DNA from: Hymenolepis diminuta
Lineage: Eukaryota; Platyhelminthes; Cestoda; Cyclophyllidea; Hymenolepididae
NCBI GenBank assembly: GCA_900708905.1
Contig: CAADRB010000039.1
Coordinates: 945,599 to 1,009,598, forward strand
DNA length: 64,000 nucleotides
Reading direction: 5' to 3'
The translations under genes and the position numbers were made by a program. The first letter of the stretch is position 1. Each line of letters opens with the position of its first letter. Of the stretch, positions 47,406 through 59,640 are shown in pieces. The notes under the pieces were generated by a model, which saw nothing but the letters and a program-made list of their open reading frames with translations, had not been told where the DNA came from and did not search any database.

Positions 47406-50256
47406 ATAGTGATCCAGCGGAAGAGTAAAATGACGCAGACATTTAATAATGGCAGATAGATAACGTTGATACGAAATAAAATCATTACAAATTTATTCAT
47501 TCTGGACATTTTCTTTAGGGAGCTGATTTAATCGGAGTAGGAAATTGAAAGAACTTAGACAACTGAAATGATCAGCATTAACATTTTGCCTAATAGCTGT
47601 CCACTCATGGATGAAAACAGGTTGTCGTTGGTTTCTTCCAGTACAACAAAAGTTCAAATTAATTTCTATTTATCGGCATTACTGGGCATTCCAATGTAAT
47701 TGGTGTTTCACTTTATTGTAAATGTGTTCAAAATAAATGTTATTTTTCTTTCTGATATGGTATTTCGAGGCCAAAGGACAAACTATGTGTGCCAGGAGGT
47801 ATACATTGGCACACACTTTGCATGTAATTTTATATTGTTAATAAATTGAAATAGTCATGAGTCATGACATTTGATCTTGTTGACTTGCTTTCTGTACAAA
47901 AGAAACTTTTTAATCAGTTGTAGCAAATAAAAACGTGGAGTTACATTTGCGTTTACGTCCCATAATGTGAGCTTATCTTTACATTGCATAGCCCCTAGTG
48001 GTCATATGGGCTCAAGGTTACCCGTCTAGACCCAGGGTTAGTAGAAGAAAGAAAAGATGATTAACGATGGAGGGGTTTGTAGATGAGGAGCCCAGTCACC
48101 TTGCTCTTTATTTTCAAAGAATGAGTTTATATATTATCAAAAATTAATGAAAATGAATCACCGCGCCGATATCTGCCATCCGATGATAGCCATGTTTGAA
48201 TCTATTGTCAACTCTGCTGTGTTAGCTACAGACTGAGAAAAGTACATATCCTTAAAAAAACTGACTATCTTTTGTTGGGAAAAATAAAATTAATAAATAA
48301 ATATCATACTAGTGTAAATGGATACAGAGCAGAGGAATATTCAAATTTAAAAGCGAAAAATTTATTGTGATTGTTGGGTTCAAAAGGAGGACCTTTTGTA
48401 CATGCGTTGATATGCAAGAACTTAATGTGATCCGTTTCATTTCAGTTGCCTTTTCTATGCCAGAACATAAGCGCTTCTATTTTGTAATTACAAGATTTAA
48501 TTGTATGATAATATTTGAGCAGGTAGTTCAGTAAAGGGGGAGACAGAGGAGGGAAAAGGATCACATACTGAAGTCAAAATGTCAAAAGCTTGAAGATTGT
48601 ATTCCAGAAAAATTGAGTCATCCACTTTTCAATATTCACGTGTTTGAAAGCTCTTGTCATGAATTTCTTAATCCGTTCCTGCTGGGAGCATACAGAGCTT
48701 GTTGACCGCTATATTTAATTGAATGTTTGTTCATGCCTCTTTGCTCCATTTATACTTCCTTACAGCCACAAGCAGGCAGTTGAGACTAGCAAGAGTATTT
48801 TAATCATTAGAAGAGCTCACTTGAGTTCAAAACTTCTACATTAACTCAATGAACACTGCTACACTTTACTTTTCTTATGGATGTCGCATTGAGACAGGTC
48901 TTGAACATCTTCTCTAGTTTATACCTTTCCTGGCTGTATTTTAACCTTATAATGTGATTAAATGAACTAATCTTAACAGGCCCTGTCTGACGTTTCCTAT
49001 GATAATCTTACTTAAATACATATATTGGTATTACGTTCAGTCGATAGTTTTAGGAACCAATCTTAAAATTAATGCTTAAAATAATTGAAGTACGTAATAT
49101 TGCTTCAGAAACTGAATTTCATGGAGCTGGGGAGATTTATAATTCATCTGAGAGAATGTCCCAAGAGGCAGGGATGGAGGAGTAGGAAAAATTGAAGCGC
49201 GCCATAAAAAGTGTGTGCTTCCTGCAACCAGGGAGGGAGATGAGTCAACTGATCGCCAACTAGATATAATCCTCTTTCTACTCTCTTTTTGAGAGTTGAT
49301 CTAAGAGAAAACATTTCTGCAAAATAGGAGGAAGTTCGACTAAATTTAGGGACGTATTTATTTCATTTCCATCTCCTAGATATCTTTGATTCAAACTTTG
49401 ATATATCTTCAGAGCAACTGTCAGCTTTTGCTTTTAATTTAGTGCATGCAGGGCCTGCATGCCTCAGTTACGTCATACGTTGTCATGGTTTGCTTATCGA
49501 TTTTTATCCAACTTATCGTTTTGTATGCGTGACTCATTTTCCTGGCCTTTAAGCCGTTTATCGATTTTCTCTCGTCATTTAACACGTACCTTTAGAGTTC
49601 TGCTCTTCCACAAAAACAATTTATCAGCTTGGTGGTTGAAATGCTGTTACTTCCTCTCTGTCCCTCCCTAATAAAATATTGTCACTGACCCCGTATTTTG
49701 GTAATTGAGTTTGTTTAGTTAAAAGGGCCACTGGCTTTGTTAGTTTTCATTTTCTTACATTAAAATCTTCTAACCTCGAGTATATTTGATCAAAAGAGGT
49801 TCATAACTTTAAATATATACCATTTGCCCAAGAGGAAAAGTGGAACTGGGGAGGTTTCGGTCTTAAAACCAAATGTTTCTGCATAAATCGAGTTATGATT
49901 AGTGTCCCTTAGTCATAAACACCTTCATGACCTAATGTTATAGAACATTCGTGGGGTTGGAGATTCACTTGGTAGGTAATTTGGTAAAAGTTGTACTAAA
50001 CAACAGACTTTTGGATCAATCGTTTTTATTCGTTTTTTATCCCTCAAGCCAGTTCATTTTCTTCTAACATCAAAAGGAACGTGCACTCGTATTGACCAAG
50101 TTTACAAGATCAGGTCTTGACACCGCTCTCATTGGTAAGGTTATAAAAATTGTGTTTAAAAAATCACATTTTATTACAAAGTGCTTAGTTTAAGTTTTAA
50201 GGATAACGTACAAGCAACTGTCCTATGAAATAGCAATATCTGCAAATTTACTCCTA

Positions 50257-50305
50257 TGACGGACTCGAACTAATCCCTCCTGGTTACTGCCAAATAAGCT
50301 AACAA
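50257..50305 (-). repeat. tRNA-derived fragment, no anticodon arm
   Basis: Minus strand reads TTAGCTTATTTGGCAG (close to the tRNA consensus TAGCTCAGTTGGTAG) and 13 bp later ATTAGTTCGAGTCC, a good B box with a short T-stem. The boxes are too close for an anticodon arm, so it is a tRNA-derived SINE head or pseudogene, not a tRNA gene. Confidence 0.45.
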
Positions 50306-52608
50306 AGAATTTCATTGGAACACCTTGCTATTCATATCATATGATTCATAATTGATGAATTTGATTTATTTTATTAATGAAATATAACACCATATACGTC
50401 TAAGTGATTCATTGAAAATGTTAATATATTCACAAAAAGATGGCGAAGCAATGAGAAATGCTCTAAATTTGGAAGCTACTATTGCCATGACTACAAGAAT
50501 GAAAGGAATGTAAACCATAATATAAAGAGTGCACAAAATTTTAATTAAATTAATTTAATTTAATATAAATTATACACTATTTAAGTTTCCGAATTTTTTA
50601 GATAATGTCCAATGACAAAGCCATGATTATCGATTTTCTCCAGTCTTTGCAGTATTCTTTCTCGTGAAAATCGATTCTTTGCAAATTCAAGGCATGAGTC
50701 ACCATAGCGGCAACTTTAATCAATAATTCTCACTTTCGTTTTTCAAGAATAACGTGCGTATTTTACAACTGGCATTTTAACCTCAACGGGTTAGTATTTT
50801 AAAGGATTCACGTTAATTAATCAAACTCAGATTAGGATAAAAACTTAAGCAGATCCTTTTCGATTCTATACGTGCAGGAAATAAGTAAAAGAACGACTCT
50901 TATTTTGATAATATTTCATCGGATTTTGTTCTTTTTCAGAAAACTTTCCGACTTTTTAAATGTAACGTAATCAGTTGAATTAGATCAAACTTCCTCCCGA
51001 GTTTATGCTCATTCGATTCGCTACTCGCTGATTCAGCCATGAAATATTCCCTTGCCAAACTGGTAACGAGTATAATTCGCTTTCAAACAGCTCGGGAACT
51101 AACCAATTAGAAAGGAGCTTTTTAATGCCTCTGACTAACCATCTTGAGAGGGAAAATGATTGCTTCCAGACCCAGATCGCTTAAAATACCGTCGGAAAGA
51201 GCTTGATTCAGTTCTATTTTGATAGTGCAATTAAGGCGAAAAAGTAAAAGCTAATTCATTGGGTTTGGTGATTGTTTTGTCACCATTCATTTAATGGTTC
51301 ATTTCAACAAGTATTAAAATGCTAAATGTATAAAAACAAGGCCAATAAATGGAATGATTAAACATATTTATTTTGGTTCCATTGAGATCTATAGAATGCT
51401 GGTTAATATAGAGGTAAGGAAAATTAATATCTTTGTTATTTGATGAATTATTTCAAATCTTGCAATGAAAGAAAAGGTGTCTCATTTAAGCTATTATATA
51501 TCACAATCAGCTAAATTTATCTTTGAAGAAAAGGGTTGTCAACAGCTAGATATTCAATCTATTTCTCTTTACAACTTTCCTTACGATGATTTTCTTCCAG
51601 ATTTCGATATAAATTTATTCTCATGATGATTGTCCCCGTTCTTTCAACCCGAGTTCTCCAGCATAGACTTATTGATGGAAACTTAAACGCAGGAAAGAAA
51701 CAAATTTCCATCTAGAAAGTCAACACACTAACAAACCAGACAAAACAAAAGTGCCTTCAGAGTAGGCCGATCGGTGTCGATGTTCACCGTTCACATATTA
51801 TTTCATATGAGCGTCAATTTCTCCGAGAAAATTGAAATTTCGTTTTCGTCGATTCTTGCTATAATTCTGCTTTTATTTTTGCCATAGAAATAGAAACCAA
51901 TAACTCTAATGCTATGAATGGCTCCACCAACTAACCCCTTAAAATTACGAAATTCCAGATGCAAATTATAATGTGCCCGTTTCCTGATAAAAATAATACA
52001 CTCTATACACACTCGAACAGACACTTCGATGAAACAGTAGGGGGATCTGGTTTATGAGATTCTGAATTTTTATTTTTCCTCTTTTCGAATTGGAAGAATA
52101 TACTTTGTTACTTTTCAAAAAATCTTTAGAAGAGGCTCGCATTGAATTTGATGTCAAAATTAGCGATGACATTCTAATATGCAGTGTTTCAACCACCCGC
52201 CTCTTTTATTAGACTTAAATCAATCGGAAATTTGATTCGGGAAATTCTTGCTGATCGTCTGACGAATAGTAATCCTGCCGATATTGCAAGACCATTTCAA
52301 CATTAACAAATAGCGACCTTGTACTTCATTTTTTTTCGCTCGAATTCTCTGAGCTGGGGATTTATATATTTGGGGACTCCTGAAACATTTTCCACAATAT
52401 CAAGATCTTACTCTCAACAATGATAGGGAGACTTCGAATCCCAACCAAATCCTTTTTGATACACCAAGAACTCCAATAGGATCCAGAAGAGTGACTTTTC
52501 CCTTTTGCTTAACCTATTTTATTTTGAAAGGGACATACTATATCTTATATCATCTCAACTTAGAGCTTAAAGAATCCAATACGATTTTATTCTTACACGT
52601 AGTGAACA

Positions 52609-52707
52609 TGCCGATGAGCTATGCATGAGAGCCAGTAGATTCAGTGACGCAAAAGAGCTGTTATATAAACTCATGTGGGTTCTAGCTAAGTATGACACGT
52701 AATTACA
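52609..52707 (+). pseudogene. Coding-like remnant with shared 33-bp block
   Basis: One plus frame reads HADELCMRASRFSDAKELL, then YKLMWVLAKYDT and TAA. The KLMWVLAKYD part corresponds to 11,144-11,176 where the W codon is TGA. Helix-rich composition suggests a repeat-type or coiled protein, but I recognise no family. It could be an exon copied twice in the genome or a TE fragment. Confidence 0.35.
52663..52696 (+). repeat. 33-bp block shared with 11,144-11,176
   Basis: AACTCATGTGGGTT followed by CTAGCTAAGTATGA; about two substitutions from the 11.1-kb copy. Confidence 0.6.
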
Positions 52708-52854
52708 GTTAACGACCCCAAAATATCTACAAAAATGGCAGAAGAGAAGAAAGGGAAGATAAGTCAAAGGATGATGGAACTTTGTGTAACGATATCTAGT
52801 TGCACCGGAAAAACTGCATTGTACGATGTTATTCATTAGTTCGGACAAATAATT

Positions 52855-52961
52855 TAGTAATTAAACATTATTTTCATATGAAAGGGAAAAAATATATAAT
52901 AAAATGTTATTATGATCAAGTAAAAAATATTTAATAATTTGCATACTTTCATTTTCTCCAG
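52855..52961 (-). repeat. 3' LTR of gypsy element 2
   Basis: About 107 bp, direct repeat of 56,326-56,436: both contain ATAAAATGTTA, GATCAAG.AAAAAA, TTTAAT.ATT.GCATACTT and TTTTCTCC in order. It sits directly beside the polypurine tract. Confidence 0.7.
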
Positions 52962-52965
52962 AAAA

Positions 52966-52976
52966 CCCCCCCCCCC
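52966..52976 (-). other. Polypurine tract of gypsy element 2
   Basis: Eleven consecutive G (minus strand) preceded by AAAAA, immediately upstream of the 3' LTR: the expected place and composition of a plus-strand priming PPT. The pure G run is unusually long. Confidence 0.6.
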
Positions 52977-55900
52977 TTTTTGAGCAGCACGTACCTCGTA
53001 TGACTTCCCCTTCGAATTCATCAAAAGTATTCTGGGCTTTCGATGGGTCCTTTTTGAGTACTGTATCTATTGTTCTGGAGTTCTTTCTCGGACCTTATCC
53101 GGTTTACATACTGGAAGTTTGAAAGTGACTAACAAGAGGTAAAGTTGAATTAATACTGGCATTGATTTAGTTCCCTCAATACGTGACCTCAATTGATTTC
53201 CATCCCTGATCCAAATACCATCGTTTACCTGGATTTCACCGATGACTGTTCCCCGTCGTTTGGCTATAGTTCCAACCGTCCAGAAGTGAGGAATTCAGAA
53301 ATCATCAGCAAATAAGAGATAACTGACAGTGAACATACCTCTTTTCGCTGATTCATTTGGCGTGTTCTTCGGTATCATCTCATGGTTAATGGTTTTGTAG
53401 TGCTGAAGGCGATTTACCACCCAGCATCTGATGAGGAGCCGTTCTTCAGCTCAGTAGGAACTTTCGATTAACTTCCGACGCCGTTTTCCTCTCCTATTAC
53501 TTTCAAAAGGGCCTTTTTGAACGTGTCGAAAAACTGCTCTCCCTCGAAGTTTGACCGTGGGTAATATGGGGGCATACGGATGTGACCAATAATTCTTCGT
53601 CTGCAGTATTCTTCGAACTTCAACGGACAGAATTTTGTTCCATTGTCTGGCAAAAGTTTCGGGGAAACCATGATTCGTGAAAATGTGGTTAGGGGCACTG
53701 ATAGTCGCTGCAGTGTTTGTTGACGACATTGATATTACTTCCGGCCACTTTGACAGTGAGTTCACCAATACTAAGTATGCAACACCAATGATAGGACTAA
53801 CAAAGCCAGCATGTTCTCTGCTTCATGGTATCTTCGTTAAGGACCAAGGCATTGATCTTTTACGTGGAGGGCTTCAGCAGCATTGTGACATTTGAGACAG
53901 CCTTTGACAAGCAGTTCTATGTCTTTGTCCATTCCCGGCCAGCATATGTATCCTCTGGCTAACGTTCACGTTCGATTTCTTGCTGAACGACTAGAATGAA
54001 ACTTTCGGAGAACTCTCCATGAGTGCAGCTGGTACAACAATTCTCTCAATAAAAATCAAACAACAATCGACAATAGATAATGCTTTACGACACTGGAATA
54101 GGTCCAACAAGTCCCCCTTTAACAATGAGGATGGCGATCTCCTTTTCACAAATTTCATGATGGCCGAGTCTTCTGGTGACGTGTGCTTTATTTCCGCCAT
54201 TGTGGCAGGAATATTCTGGATTAAGTTGACCAGAATGCAGAGATATGCTGCCGATGACGGTTTCTGCCATAGGTGTTTGTTGGTTCGCAAATAACCATGA
54301 CAATCCTTCAGGTTGTCCGAACTCAGCGGTCTTCTGATATTTGATTTCGAAATCATATCCTATCAAACTTATTGCCTAGCGCTGAAAACGATTCCCCAAG
54401 TACGTTGGAATGCCTTTCTTATACCCTAAATTTGATAACAAAAGTTTGTAGCCTGTCAAAGGAATAAAGTGATGACCTTAGACAAATTTATGGAACTTCA
54501 CGACATAGATAATGGCAAGTGCCTCTTTTCCAATTTGTTTATAGTTCTTTTCTGCTGGTAACTGTGAACGGGATGTATGAGCCGCACTCTTTTCTAAGCC
54601 ATCTGGAAAAACATGTGAAATGACTGCTCCTAGACCGTAACTTGAAACATCTGCTGCTATAACTATTGCAACATGAATTTCAGCTTCTCAAACGCTCTTT
54701 GATAGTCAGTGAACCAGTGCCAAGCAGCGTCTTTCTGAAGGAGAAGACTTAATGATCCCGAACTTCATTCAAGGAAGGTAGAGAACTGTTGTAGTGAGTA
54801 ATTAATCCCAGGAATGAACGAAGAGTTTGGACATCGGTTGGAGATGGAAAGTTCAAAATAGCTCAAATTCGTTCAGAGTCAGGATGGCGGCCTTCCGATT
54901 CAAAAATGGAGCCAGGATATTTTATGGATTTCAAGAAGATCTCACACTTCTCTGGCCTCAAATAAAAATCACAATAGTTAATGCGTTCATGCAGACATTC
55001 AATTCACTCCTTGGGTTCTTTCTCGTTCGCCCAATTATGCTATTGTCCAAATATGCAGCTTTGCCCCTTCGTCCACTAATCACATTGTCCATTATTTGTT
55101 GGAAGAAAGCAAGGGCTGCTTTCATTCCGAACAGAAGTCTAATTAATTAATATAGACACTGGTGCGTATTAATGGTCAAATATTCACGACATTCCGGTTC
55201 GACCTCAGCTTGCAGATATGCCTCTGATAAATCCAACCTTGCAAACATGTGCTACCGTTGAGGATTGCAAATACATCTCCAGCAAAATGAAGAGGATGGT
55301 GGTCATCTTCAAGAGCTGCATTCAGACCAGTGGGAAAATTGCCACATAAACGAACGCTGCCATTATGTTTTTGTACAACCACAACTGGTACGGTCTATTT
55401 AGAGTAGGATACTAATTACATCACACCAATTCTTTCAAGACCTGAGTGCTCTTCCACTGGGCTTTTTATGGCAGAGAAGGAGAAACTAGCTTCGCATTTA
55501 TTATTAGATACAGATTTACTTCCATTTTCGTGCACCTGCCTGGAGTTTCTCTGAAAACGGGAGAAAATTGTTTGATTGGGCCCTGTTCATCTATAGTCAT
55601 TCGAATATCGGATTCGCTTCTTATATATGTTTTATTAACAAATTCGCTTATATCCTCTTCTTACGCAGAAGAGTGGGAATTTCTCAGACCAGAAAGCAAC
55701 AAAAGGTACTTAAATTACCCGTTTGAAATATACTCGATTATTCAAGATTTTCATTTATCCGAGTAACCTAATCAGTTCAACCCTCATCGGGCCTCTTAGT
55801 TAATGTTCGACATTTGAGGAAACCGCAAAATTCCAGTGATTTTTTTACCGAACAGTTCGAAGAGGATGAATACTGCTTTCTGGAATTTGAGATCATCCGG

Positions 55901-56307
55901 TTCTTTTGACGAATGTAGCTTTTCAGCTTCCGCAGTTCCAATCGCTGAAGAAGGAGTCTTAACTCTTCTCCTCGAGGATGTCAGTCAGATCTATTCTAAA
56001 CACACGCTTATATTTATCAGACCAGTTATTAAAAAGGAGGACCCGCTTTTGGATAGTGGGAAAAACCACTAATCTGAAAAATAAGGTTGGGGATGGAATT
56101 TTCTTATTGTCCAGGATTCAGATTCAGATGTTTCGCAAACTGCTCCGTTATTTTCAAGAAGCCTTCATATTGTTATTGCAGTATAATTTCTCTTCGTTCC
56201 ATTTGTTTAACGAACTTTTCTTGCTGCTTTTCCGGGATTTGATCAAGTTTATCTGTTTTCGAGGACATTTTCTGCATCAATTTTTAAAATAATCAGCTCT
56301 TTTTCAA

Positions 56308-56325
56308 ACCTGCGTCGCCAAATAA
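56308..56325 (-). other. Primer-binding-site-like sequence, element 2
   Basis: Minus strand TTATTTGGCGACGCAGGT starts directly after the LTR end ATTACA. TTTGGCGAC is a usual beginning of gypsy PBS regions; the tRNA cannot be named with certainty. Confidence 0.5.
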
Positions 56326-56436
56326 TGTAATTCCAGCTAACACAATCATGTAAAAGAGAAAAAACATAAAATAAAATGTTAGTAGGATCAAGGAAAAAAC
56401 GTTTAATGATTCGCATACTTCGTTTTCTCCTTCACA
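56326..56436 (-). repeat. 5' LTR of gypsy element 2
   Basis: 111 bp, minus strand TGTGAAGGAGAAAACG... to ...GGAATTACA, TG..CA ended. Partner of 52,855-52,961. A very short LTR. Confidence 0.65.
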
Positions 56437-58030
56437 GTATGATATGCGGAACGTTATCGATTTGGCTGCGTTGATGTATACTGGAGGAGACACAGATATA
56501 GAATAGTCACCCGCACGAATTAGCAGGATTTAAAAAGTTAACCTCCCCACATATCTGGAACGGTAAATTAATATTGATAGGATAGTAGCAACAGTTGTAT
56601 CCTATAACAGCTGTAGAGTCTGCATACGCTCTCCTCTGCCATCAAATAGTCTAAAACCAGCTCGTGAAATACGTAATTCGGTAAATGCATATGAATTTAA
56701 GTCCGTGTCCATGAGAGATTGGCGTCCTGTGTAATTTTATACTTAATAGCTTTCAAAAATAGACAACAACTAATTTCCAAAGTTCAAACACGCCAAGATG
56801 ACCTTGAAATAACAGAGGAACCAGTTAGTATTTTAGTTCATGAGGAGGCCACTTTTTAGGCAATAAATCTTCAAATAGCATTTTTCTTTTCCTTTAAGAA
56901 TCGTATAATTGATTTTTTTACATCATAGTAGACAACTATTATATTTGAAATGAACATTATGGGACCGGTTTTTGTCAAATTGAGATGTGTATTTAAATCA
57001 ACGATCAAAAGATAATCGGTTATTACCTCACAAAGAAAGCAACTCGAAATGCTTTGGAGAGATAAGTCTGGGGAATTATCAAGATGGCAAATTAGCTGAT
57101 ACATGCGTGCTGCTACAAATGAAATAGAGAAAAATTTCAGATTCTGCACTTTTTAAAAAGACTGATACTCGAAGTGCCAAGGGATGAATCATACTCTATG
57201 GGATAGTGAAACGCCTGTTATAGAATCATTGCCAGGGTTTCATTTTCTCTCTTTACGAAAACGAATGGGACCATAGATAAGACGCCGACGAGTGGATAAA
57301 CAGGCTTACTTGAGAGAGCGTGAAGGACAAATTCTCTCGCATAGTCGATGACTCATCCACACGTATGGGTGCCTTTGTAAGGAATTCCGAAGTGGGCAAT
57401 ATTGTGACAGAATCTAATTAATTACCAATACCTGGAACAACCACATTAAATCACCAAATTGCTTGAAGTTCGGGTGTTACAGCGCTTGTTTGAAATCAAA
57501 ATAAATCCAATCTGGCCTGAGGGTAACTTAGAAAATACCAAATAGTGATGCCTCAATCTTTAACTAAGATAGAGAATGTAAATATTGGTAAATTTTGGAT
57601 AAATGTCAACCGCTTTCATATTTTGAAATGGGAAAGAAATTAATTATCGCGCGAGATAAACAATGTAAGCTATTTCGTGGTTTTAGCCCAAAAAAACTAG
57701 AAGACTATCAGAAATCGTCAAATGATAACAACCAACATAAGGGTTAGCATTATAGGAAAATCCTAATACTGACACTCCGTCCTGGTAAACTTTTCAAACA
57801 TTGTTATTCCGACGCATAATTTCTTAACTTAAAAGTTTAGGTTAATTTACTTGAACCAAATGATCAGTTAAACTATGCTTCAAAGATACGAAATCGACAA
57901 AACAATGCATACGTTTCAATAATTAATGAAGGAGAATGAAATTTGAAAAAAATAGTACAAGTTTCTCTTGTCTCATTGCAAAGGACTACAATTGAATCTT
58001 GGTTTTGGATACTTTACATTTTATTGTCGG
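56437..58030. other. AT-rich intergenic DNA
   Basis: No gene, RNA or repeat recognised. The minus frame 56,871-57,149 (92 codons) is hydrophobic and Ile/Phe rich as expected for random AT-rich DNA. Confidence 0.5.
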
Positions 58031-58434
58031 CAATTATCAGTCAAAGTAAAAGCATGGTTCGTCAAGATCTTCATGGAACCACTTTTCTATTCCAACCTCT
58101 CCACAATAGCAGTGAGAATGTCGGATGATAACATACGTAGGACTCCCCTTGCCACTAAGAAAAAACTACGCACTCGCAGAGCCTTGATGTGTAAGTAGTT
58201 GGCTCTGTAGAGTTCTCTGGGAAAGTTCGCAGATAAGCCTCAACGAAAAATCACCCTTGGAATGTCTAGAGATAAGAGAATTGAGAAGAACTTTCGCATC
58301 CCTAAGGTTTCTTTTGGGTCATCGGATTTCAAGGAAAACTGAAAGGAAAGCCTACACATAGTCATAGCTAAGACAAATTGATCAAGGCGTCAAGAAAATC
58401 TTAGAGTTTACTAGTCTGCCATGGCTAAAACAGC
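58031..58434 (+). repeat. Dispersed repeat, copy B
   Basis: Diverged same-strand copy of 11,393-11,804 (see that entry). It begins CAATTATCAGTCAAAGTAAA and ends near GGCTAAAACAGCC. In the frame from 57,968 it reads RQLSVKVKAWFVKIF, matching PQLSVKVKTRLVKIF in copy A, so the original may have been coding. Confidence 0.6.
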
Positions 58435-59291
58435 CAATAACGTTAATTTCACTCTAATAGATTCGCATTTTTCAGAATGGAAATCTTAAAATTCTATCCT
58501 TTCCCCTCCAGTAAATTGTTATTTTGAGAGGTTTGTAACTGATAATTTCAAACAAATTGGTTTAATAATATCCCCTAAAACCAGCATTAATTCATTCACA
58601 GTCCCTCATTCGCTATGGCGTCCAGCATTCAACTGAACATACGGATACGGGCACGTCAAACAAGTGTCCTGTCAAATGGACCAGACAGTGAATGTGTACG
58701 ATATTAAAATACTCCAATAACTTGCATACACAAACTCCACTCTACTTAAGATTTACTTAATCTTTAAAAATTTAGGACAAGATTCATAAAGACGCTAAAT
58801 AATACTATTCAGATGCTAATTAGAAAAATATATCGGTGGCAACAAGAAGTCTGCTATTCAAGACGGGGACTTCATCTTTCATGTAAACACAATACCGAAA
58901 ACTAAGTATCTCTCTGTTCATTTCGTACTTCGATACAAATAATAACCCATTATTTTTTTGAATAAATAGATTAAATAACAATCCATTTCCCTGACGAAAT
59001 AGACAAGCTCTCCCTACTCATAGTGAGTTATGGATTATTAAAAAATTAATTTGCTTTCATGTTTTATTTAAAAGCAACAGAAAAATGAGCCATCTGGCTA
59101 ATTAACAAGCAATTCGGAGATTGTTCCGTCCATTACACAATCTGTTTTCGCAAATGGCATGCCATAATTCGAATGTCATTTGCAGGAAGTATTACTTTAT
59201 AAATGGCAGCAAATTAACAAATGAATCATCCACTTCCCATGAAATTCCCCAAGCATAACTTGGGGTGAAATCACACCCTCGCTTGTCTCAG
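58435..59291. other. AT-rich intergenic DNA
   Basis: No coding signal. A perfect 7-bp hairpin, CCCCAAG-CATAA-CTTGGGG, lies at 59,247-59,265 just before the coding-like remnant; function unknown. Confidence 0.5.
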
Positions 59292-59640
59292 GTTATCCAT
59301 GCTGGCGTATCGACCGGTCGACTTAGCCGCTGAAAGTGAGAAAGAAATCGATGAAGTTGCACTTCGCAAACCGCACTTAGTCACAGCCATAGGACAATCG
59401 CTGTGCGGACGACCCATTTACAAGCAAACGTAAACAACCAGTGTGACCTCGCTTACGATCTCTACAAACAATTCACCACAGCAACAGCCACCGTTGAATC
59501 GCTATAACTGAGTTTAGAATACATCCACGAGACACTTGTGACTAAGCAATCCCAACTCTCATTCAGTTACTTAACTGGTGACTCTTGACCTGAAATTAAA
59601 CAGATGTGCCCTAAGTCTAGCCGAAGGCATTGTAAGCGCA
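59292..59640 (+). pseudogene. Unassigned coding-like remnant
   Basis: After an acceptor-like TTGTCTCAG, an ATG at 59,299 opens 44 codons (MLAYRPVDLAAESEKEIDEV, then CGRPIYKQT) to TAA. The same region continues in the next frame as NNQCDLAYDLYKQFTTATATVESL, TAA, LSLEYIHETLVTKQSQLSFS, i.e. a protein-like reading through one frameshift and stops. Base composition is clearly less AT-rich than the flanks. Alternatively AAAC/GTAAAC at 59,428 is a donor and the first part is an exon. I do not recognise the family. Confidence 0.35.

Larger units (their letters stand above)
44991..52854. other. Long intergenic region with scattered repeat traces
   Basis: No gene supported. A G+C-richer stretch at 45.2-45.96 kb has no coding structure. 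The short repeat block variant is at 46,027-46,047, tRNA-like fragments at 47,349-47,405 and 50,257-50,305, and an AT-only tract near 50.53-50.57 kb. At 52,609-52,707 there is a coding-like reading containing the 33-bp shared block (separate entries). The rest is AT-rich and featureless. Confidence 0.45.
52855..56436 (-). mobile_element. Ty3/gypsy retrotransposon, element 2, both LTRs
   Basis: A nearly complete but inactive minus-strand element of 3.58 kb. LTR copies lie at 56,326-56,436 (5') and 52,855-52,961 (3'). A PBS-like TTTGGCGACGCAGG follows the 5' LTR and a G-run PPT precedes the 3' LTR. Internal order on the minus strand: a gag-like leader (about 56,280-56,100, with ILQQ-like and ITEQFAKHLNL readings), then pol. 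RT (55,390-54,850) shows VVVQKHNGSVRLCG, ILNGSTC and AAYLDN, the last with N for the second catalytic D. RNase H/linker runs 54,780-54,000 (AVISH, YDFEIKYQKTAEFGQ). The H2C2 region (53,960-53,870) reads YICWPGMDKDIE and CLKCHNA. The integrase core (53,770-53,455) shows SLSKWPEVISMSS, NHGFPET and HPYAPILPT-like blocks. Frameshifts and stops are frequent. It is short for gypsy, mainly in gag/protease, so internal deletions are likely. Confidence 0.82.

Noticed and set aside
50257..50305. A functional tRNA gene
   Set aside because: A and B boxes are too close; no anticodon arm and no acceptor stem.
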